Origin: Haemaphysalis longicornis
Lineage: Eukaryota; Arthropoda; Arachnida; Ixodida; Ixodidae
Reading direction: 5' to 3'
DNA: 64,000 nt
Assembly: GCA_013339765.2 (NCBI GenBank)
Contig: CM023453.1
Coordinates: 33,078,468 to 33,142,467, forward strand
Below the pieces are notes generated by a model. It was given only the letters and a program-made list of their open reading frames with translations. It did not search any database and was not told the DNA's origin. The position numbers and the translations under genes were made by a program. Positions 58,538 through 64,000 of this stretch are shown here, piece after piece; positions within the stretch are counted from its first letter, which is position 1; every line of letters begins with the position of its first letter.

Positions 58538-59857
58538 GGTGAGGCTCGATTCAGTACCGTTGATCCTCTGCCGGTATAAGCCTCGGTATGTAGGGAACTC
58601 GTGTAGGAAGCGAACAAATACATATCTGTGGACGGTTTTAAGTGTCTAAGATTGCGAGATTTGGTTGCGTGCCCTTTTCGTCTGTGGGTGCGTGTTATTT
58701 CTGGTTCCCTCCTTCTAAGTTCCCTCGTTCGTTGTTCTCAAGAGAAACTAATGATGTTATAATAAATGGGGGTTGTAGGTTAGAGGAAGCGTATATTCCG
58801 CTCGTCAGTACAGATCTGTTACATAACCGAAGGGGTGAAAAATGACATAACGTGGAGAAAAATCGAAGATGGGTGGCGCGTTATTTCTTGGGTTAATATG
58901 CTTCGTGAAGAGAAGAATTAATGTGGCGAACCATGGTTGTAAAATTTAACGGCCGGCCAGCGGACATCACACGCGTTAAGGGACAGTAAGCTACCACCCT
59001 TATACCTCATCGCAAGGCCGAAAGTAGTGTTCGCCATTGTCCACCACATTGTTACAATATATACGTATACATAGCAGGGGGATCCTGGGGCTTGGTGCTA
59101 CTTTCATTCCTTTCGTCGTTGGTGCCGTGTTGCTCCGCGGAATATCGTCATATAAATCATGCATTCCAAGTGCGCGAATGTATTATACGCGCTACAACCA
59201 TAATGCGGGCTCCTCGGGCCCCCAAGAGGTGGCTCATCTGTCAACGCGCCCCCCTGCGCGTGTGATCGGGCGCAAGATAACGAGAGTGGGCCCCGCAAGC
59301 CGTTAACGCCCGCCCTCGGAACTGACTGCGGTCGTGCGTGCTATGCAGGGAAGCGCCGTGGGGAAGAGGGAGGCTGAGAGCGAAAGTAATGGGCAGTATG
59401 ATTCGCGATCGCGTATGTCCCGCGTGCGTGTGTACATGGGCCGAGTGCATAGCGAGGGGGCTCCGCGAAATACGCGAATGGCCATAAAATCGTACTCGGC
59501 GGCGCTCCTCCCGCCCACACAAACATTTCTGCGTCGTCGCCAGTGTTAATGGGTTCATGAACGCAGTGCTATTCCGTGTCGCGCGCGAAGGAACAGGACG
59601 CTTTGTCTCTGGTAATGGTGCGCACTGTGCATTCATGTATGGGCATTCGGGGTCGCCCGCCGCAGTCCTTGCGAGTGTTTGTGTGGCAGTTTACATTCTA
59701 GCGATGTACCAAAAAAAAAAAAAAAACAGTCACAACACGTTATCTGGTGGCTACAGGCGTAAATCCATGCCGTAAGTCCATGAACTTACGCCCGGAGGTT
59801 GATGTATCCTCTTTTGGGGTGAAATCTGAGCTAAATTGTAAAGTGAAGGCATTTATA

Positions 59858-59955
59858 TTCTCGGTGGCGTAGTGAATGTTGCTGGGGGATGGAAAACAGT
59901 AGGTCGGGGGTTCAGTTCCCGGTCAGCTGTAGCAAGCGGAAAAAACAACAACGAA
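59858..59955 (+). mobile_element. tRNA-like SINE head
   Basis: A-box-like ggtggcgtagtga and B-box ggttcagttcc (about 59915) are separated by roughly 40 bp, followed by an A-rich stretch. It is degenerate and lacks a clear acceptor stem. Confidence 0.5.
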
Positions 59956-61407
59956 TTTCTGTACGAGATTTTGGCGCATAGGAAAAAAAAATCTTAGGAT
60001 TGAATGATAAGTGCACCCCCGCCCCCTCACCACCACCACAAAAAAAAATCATCGTATATACGAATAGTGTAGGTTTGGCAAGTAAAACCGTAATTTTAAA
60101 GGGACAGACAATTGATTTTTGTCGAGTATATTTTCTGTATCCCAAATGAAAGGGCATCACATGAAACACCTTAATCCGAAACGGTTTCGATGATAGCGGC
60201 CTAGAACTTTTTAAATGGGAATTTTTAGACCTACTAGCCGTACGTGTCCCACCAAAACGAATGCTGGCAAATATGACAATGAGCCGTGTGGCAAAACACG
60301 TTTAGCTGCACGTGAGATAAAAAGAGATATTTAAAAATTTGTGCCCTCCTAAAACAACAATAATGTGCAACCTTTCTTATTCCTTCATGGGGTTTTGAAA
60401 TCACGCTTTGAAATCGACGGAATTGTTTTACACGTAAGCTGGTACCTTCAAGACTCCACCTTCAAGACTCCAGAAATTTATTGGAAAATTAAAATTATTT
60501 CCGCTAATTATTTGGAGATTCCTTGAGGTTACCCCAGTATATGAAACGCTGGCTTTCATATGAGCTACAGGACGTGCACTCCTCAAAACTCGGCTGTCTG
60601 CCCTTTAAGAACGCTGCCTAAGATGCGGCTGCAATACAGGGCGACCATAATGCGAGGATGATGAAATGTCCGGCTTTGTGGTTTTTCACAACTTTGTCGA
60701 GCACCTAACTGCAGTGCCCAAGCTTATTCAGCTCCCACATATTGCTGACAAAGGTCCGGTAATTTATAAATGTATTGTACCTAGCTAAGCCATAACTTTA
60801 CCGAAATATTTTCCGTGGAAGAAGTATGATTAACGAAAGCTAGAAGACAATACATTTGGTAAACACCGTATTCCATATTCTAACTACGTTTGTGCATAAA
60901 ATAGTACACGATCGTCTCCGAATGGTGTTGCGACAGCGCGTGCGGTTTGACCCAATTCCCGTTTTGAGAATGGTTAAAGGCACACTTATACGCCTATGGT
61001 CTTTCAATTTTTCTTGAACCTACGAAAGAACAAACTATAAAACGTTATATTTCGCCATTGTAACATTTTTCCATTGCTTGTAGTTATGCAAATAAATGTA
61101 ACTCTGAAGGAATTTTTAATTGCCAAGTGTAAAAGTTACGTGGTGTGCCAGAACTTGTCACATTGCCAGAACTTGCGCATATTATACCGACGTTGGAAAA
61201 GCAATGTGCAGTTATAGGACTTGCTGCAAAAAGAACCGAGCAGGATGCGGCGTGGGAATAATTCATGGCCGCTGCAGGTGATCGCAATTGCAAATTACAA
61301 CTGAGAGAAGAGAGAATTTTTTTTAATAATCCGTATGCATCGCAACACGGACGAGGGTCACCTCTGTCTTTGGTGGCGCAGGCGCATACAGGAGCCAAAA
61401 TGGTTGA

Positions 61408-61590
61408 GGTGAGAGAGAGAGAGAGAGAGAACAAACTTTATTTTCCACAGGACCTAGTCCAGGTCCTAACTTGGTCTACGTAGTACTGCTTGCTAGTCTC
61501 CATTGAAATGCGAGAGTAGTATTTAGACACGTCCACCAGTTTCCCCCTGGTTATCTGGATGTCTGTCCTCGAAACAGTTTTTTTTCTGCC
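61408..61590 (-). mobile_element. 3' end of another LINE, with TC-repeat tail
   Basis: The reverse strand gives an open tail (SKYYSRISMETSKQYYVDQV ... RTWTRSCGK, stop), then AATAAAGTTTGTT and a TC dinucleotide tail (+ strand GA at 61411-61428). The end is similar in layout to the LINE end at 3160-3490 (AATAAAGTT before the tail). Confidence 0.5.
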
Positions 61591-61823
61591 TGTAGAGGGT
61601 GCACCTCCTTTTACAAGCTAGCATAGTGGGGAAGACAAAACTTATATGAATGGTGACAGGAATGATGCAGGCAACGTCATTGCTTAAAGGGAAGCTTTCT
61701 ATGCCTTACTTGCGCCGTAGGTCGTAACACCTAAACAGCACGCAGGAAAGCCAAGTTTACGAAAGGTTTTCATAATGGCACAAAGGGATGCTGAAACACG
61801 ACACGAAACCCCCAAGAAAAACA

Positions 61824-61908
61824 AGCTTTCCCGTGGTTGGAATCGAACATGAGGTTCCCTTCGCGTTATGAAGTCGACGCCCATCTGATTGCACCTATTC
61901 CGACGTCG
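61824..61908 (-). mobile_element. tRNA-Met-like SINE or pseudo-tRNA
   Basis: The reverse strand reads gcgtcgacttcataacgcga and then a B-box gttcgattcc. The anticodon arm region with CAT and the TΨC arm resemble initiator/elongator tRNA-Met. The D-arm/A-box is disturbed by an indel, so this is probably a retroposed SINE head. Confidence 0.5.
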
Positions 61909-64000
61909 GTCGAAGCAGTTTGGATTTTGGGCCTTTGACTCTGGACTCCGGTTGTGATGGGAGATAGCTTCGACGTTTTAGACATCTTTCTTCTTAAGTG
62001 AGGGGCTTTGATTTTTTTGGATACATTCACCGGATTTCTGCGTGTCGGGCCTCGAAGAAAAATGTTCCCTCGCATGTCGCTAGAATAAGTCATAAATGCA
62101 GGCAGGTGGTTTAATAGCGCGTTTGTTCACTGAGTCAGAATCGCGCTAATGACGTCCATGGTGACAGCCAAACTCTTCCGAACAACTGCGCCAAGAGACG
62201 ATGGCCCCTTTTTGCGTGATCGGTTACGTCATATCTTTTTCCTTGACATATCCTCTCCGGTATATACAAAACCCGGCGTGCAAACGCAGCGTCAGAGCAG
62301 TAGAGCAGTCTTGCTAGACACGTCTTGCAGAAAGGTGGTTTCCAATCAAAAAAGCATCGTTTTTTTAGCACTTTAGAGCAGATAGACATTGATATCATTA
62401 ATGAGGCGGAATCAAAACGTCAGAAAATGTGAAAATGTATGGTAAAGTCTTTTAATGACAGTCAACAAAACAATTTTATTACATATCAGTCCGAAACAAT
62501 TTGAAAAAAAATCTACGACAGTTTGATAATAAAAAAAAATGTGACAGCATTCATTCTTCAGGACATCCTAACATCGATCCTTGCCTAAAGTGGTTACAAA
62601 TTGTCACTCCAAATTTAAAAGTTCGGGTTGAAGTTATAAAGGAAATGAGAAAAAAAAAATGTACTGTGTAAAGTTCTCTCGTATTTCTTTGATGATCTTC
62701 GTAGAACATTTCTGCCAACTGTCTTGTTTCCGCTTCACCCCAGAAATACGTATATCACACAAACGGAATTAAACGGAGAAGTGACGGAGAAGCATGACAT
62801 TTTAAAAATTGTTGATTTGGAATATTAATTTTCGACTTTTTCCGGCTAGGTCGTTTATAATGTCTCTTTGTTTCGGCATTCAAATTCACAGAGTTCAAAC
62901 CGCTTCGGCCACAGGTCACAGCTTTTGGATCTGAAACAGAAGCACTTAGCCACCATCTACTTGAACGGGTTCGTCCATTACGAGCGGTATACTGTCGCCG
63001 ATGTTTGTACTCAACGCGACGAGGTTTTATACTCCGCCCATAAATGGCGAATCCCGTACAGCAAGCGCTGTCAAAGTCCATTCCCTCAAACGCTGGAGGT
63101 CTACTGTCCCACCCAGCTCTTGTAAAAAGATTAGAGGTTTTAATTTATTCAGTCGCATATGTTCCCGAACTTCATATCTTAAAGTGGATTTCCTGCTCTA
63201 ATTATGCCGCGCGACACGGGACTCTCGGGGCAGGGAGTTTATAATCAGTGTATACACTGCTAACGGGAATGGCCTGTCTCGGTCGCTTTTGTTTTCAGTG
63301 CAGCGAAAACCAAAGTCGATGAAGAATTGCAAGCGATCTGGCTGGATATGAGCGACCTGCGACCTGTCGCTCGTCCCGAACATATTTTGTCGTCCTCTTT
63401 TTTCGAGCGTTGAGAGAAAAGACGCACGCTGAAACGGACAGCTGTGCCCATAACCGAGGTTATGATTTATGCTGCCCTGCTCAAAAACTAAAAATGAGAG
63501 CGCACTGATTGAGAGAGTGGGCTTCCCCTAACATCGCGCTTATCTTAAACACGCCCCGCACGTGTGTGTACAGTGACACGGGACCGCGCAAGTAAAGCAG
63601 CAGGGAAAGAGATACGGAGGCGTGTGATCCATCAAAGGGGCCGCAGCGCCCTCTGTTGAGTGTTTCTGCATATTTGTCCCTGCGCACTTCCCTCCCATTC
63701 CGCTGTCGCGACACTTTTTCTTCGAATGACCGTATTCGCAGAAGGAGGAGAAAACTTCGCGCGCTCTGGAATACGGAAAACCTGGTTAAGATAACTGCGA
63801 TAACGGAAGAGAGAAAAGAAACGATAACGAGATAAAAGCAAGGAGCTCGGAGCGCGGAAGTAGCCCAGGATACTCGGGAAGTCTGGCGAGTCCTGTGGAT
63901 ATACAGGCGTGAGGAGACACGCCGCAGTCGGAGAACTGCGTCCCAGTCCCGAGAAGACATTAGGGTCTCTTCTCTTCTTTTGTCCTTTTCTTTCTCAGGC

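Larger units (their letters stand above)
58538..64000 (+). other. Downstream intron of the T-box gene (no further exon seen)
   Basis: Begins with GTGAGG after the probable exon D. Apart from two tRNA-like SINE heads and a LINE end, nothing is recognised. The remaining open frames (for example 63481-63960, reverse strand) lack domains. Confidence 0.5.

Overview
The window is eukaryotic and most likely from a hard tick (Ixodidae). It carries exons of a TBX2/TBX3-type (Drosophila optomotor-blind, omb/bi) T-box gene split by very long introns full of arthropod transposable elements. It also holds a tRNA-derived SINE of the kind abundant in ixodid ticks, LINE 3' ends with GA/TC tails, and many microsatellites. 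The genus cannot be fixed from the sequence alone.

The only host gene I can support is the T-box gene on the + strand. Three T-box exons are clear (5169-5440, 8029-8177, 56516-56593), and a fourth, post-T-box exon is probable (58376-58537). The upstream exon with the first half of the T-box and the downstream transactivation/repression exons are not found here, so the gene extends past both ends. The introns are about 2.6 kb, 48.3 kb and 1.8 kb. Exons A and B carry five single-base indels and one extra codon, yet the residues are otherwise perfectly family-like and the splice sites are intact. This looks like uncorrected long-read assembly error rather than a dead gene, but the raw frame is broken.

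The introns are a mosaic of mobile elements. (1) A complete, recent LTR retrotransposon lies at 45971-52549, antisense to the host gene, with a 5-bp GGTGT target duplication. Its single 1404-codon Gag-Pol frame has the order Gag-protease-integrase-RT-RNase H. Integrase before RT is the rare Gmr1-type arrangement within Ty3/gypsy. (2) A foldback element at 24811-26313 has arms made of 15-bp tandem repeats and a 9-bp target duplication. (3) A large inverted-repeat element at 27374-29123 has a mirrored small ORF. (4) A palindromic element with TA duplication lies at 10983-12070. (5) A solo LTR at 9636-10312 is inserted with a 4-bp duplication into a decayed gypsy integrase. (6) Smaller non-autonomous DNA elements include a hAT type with 8-bp duplication at 2147-2433, a TTAA-flanked one at 15269-16250 and a TA-flanked one at 55838-56269. 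(7) An unclassified family has inverted copies at 12850-13745 and 43250-43945. (8) tRNA-derived SINE pieces and LINE 3' ends are scattered.

Microsatellites and minisatellites are frequent, including a 200-bp GATA/GA tract ending about 100 bp before the exon A acceptor. No rRNA, functional tRNA, CRISPR or prokaryotic gene was seen. Elements were recognised by eye from termini, target duplications and translated motifs; no database comparison was possible.
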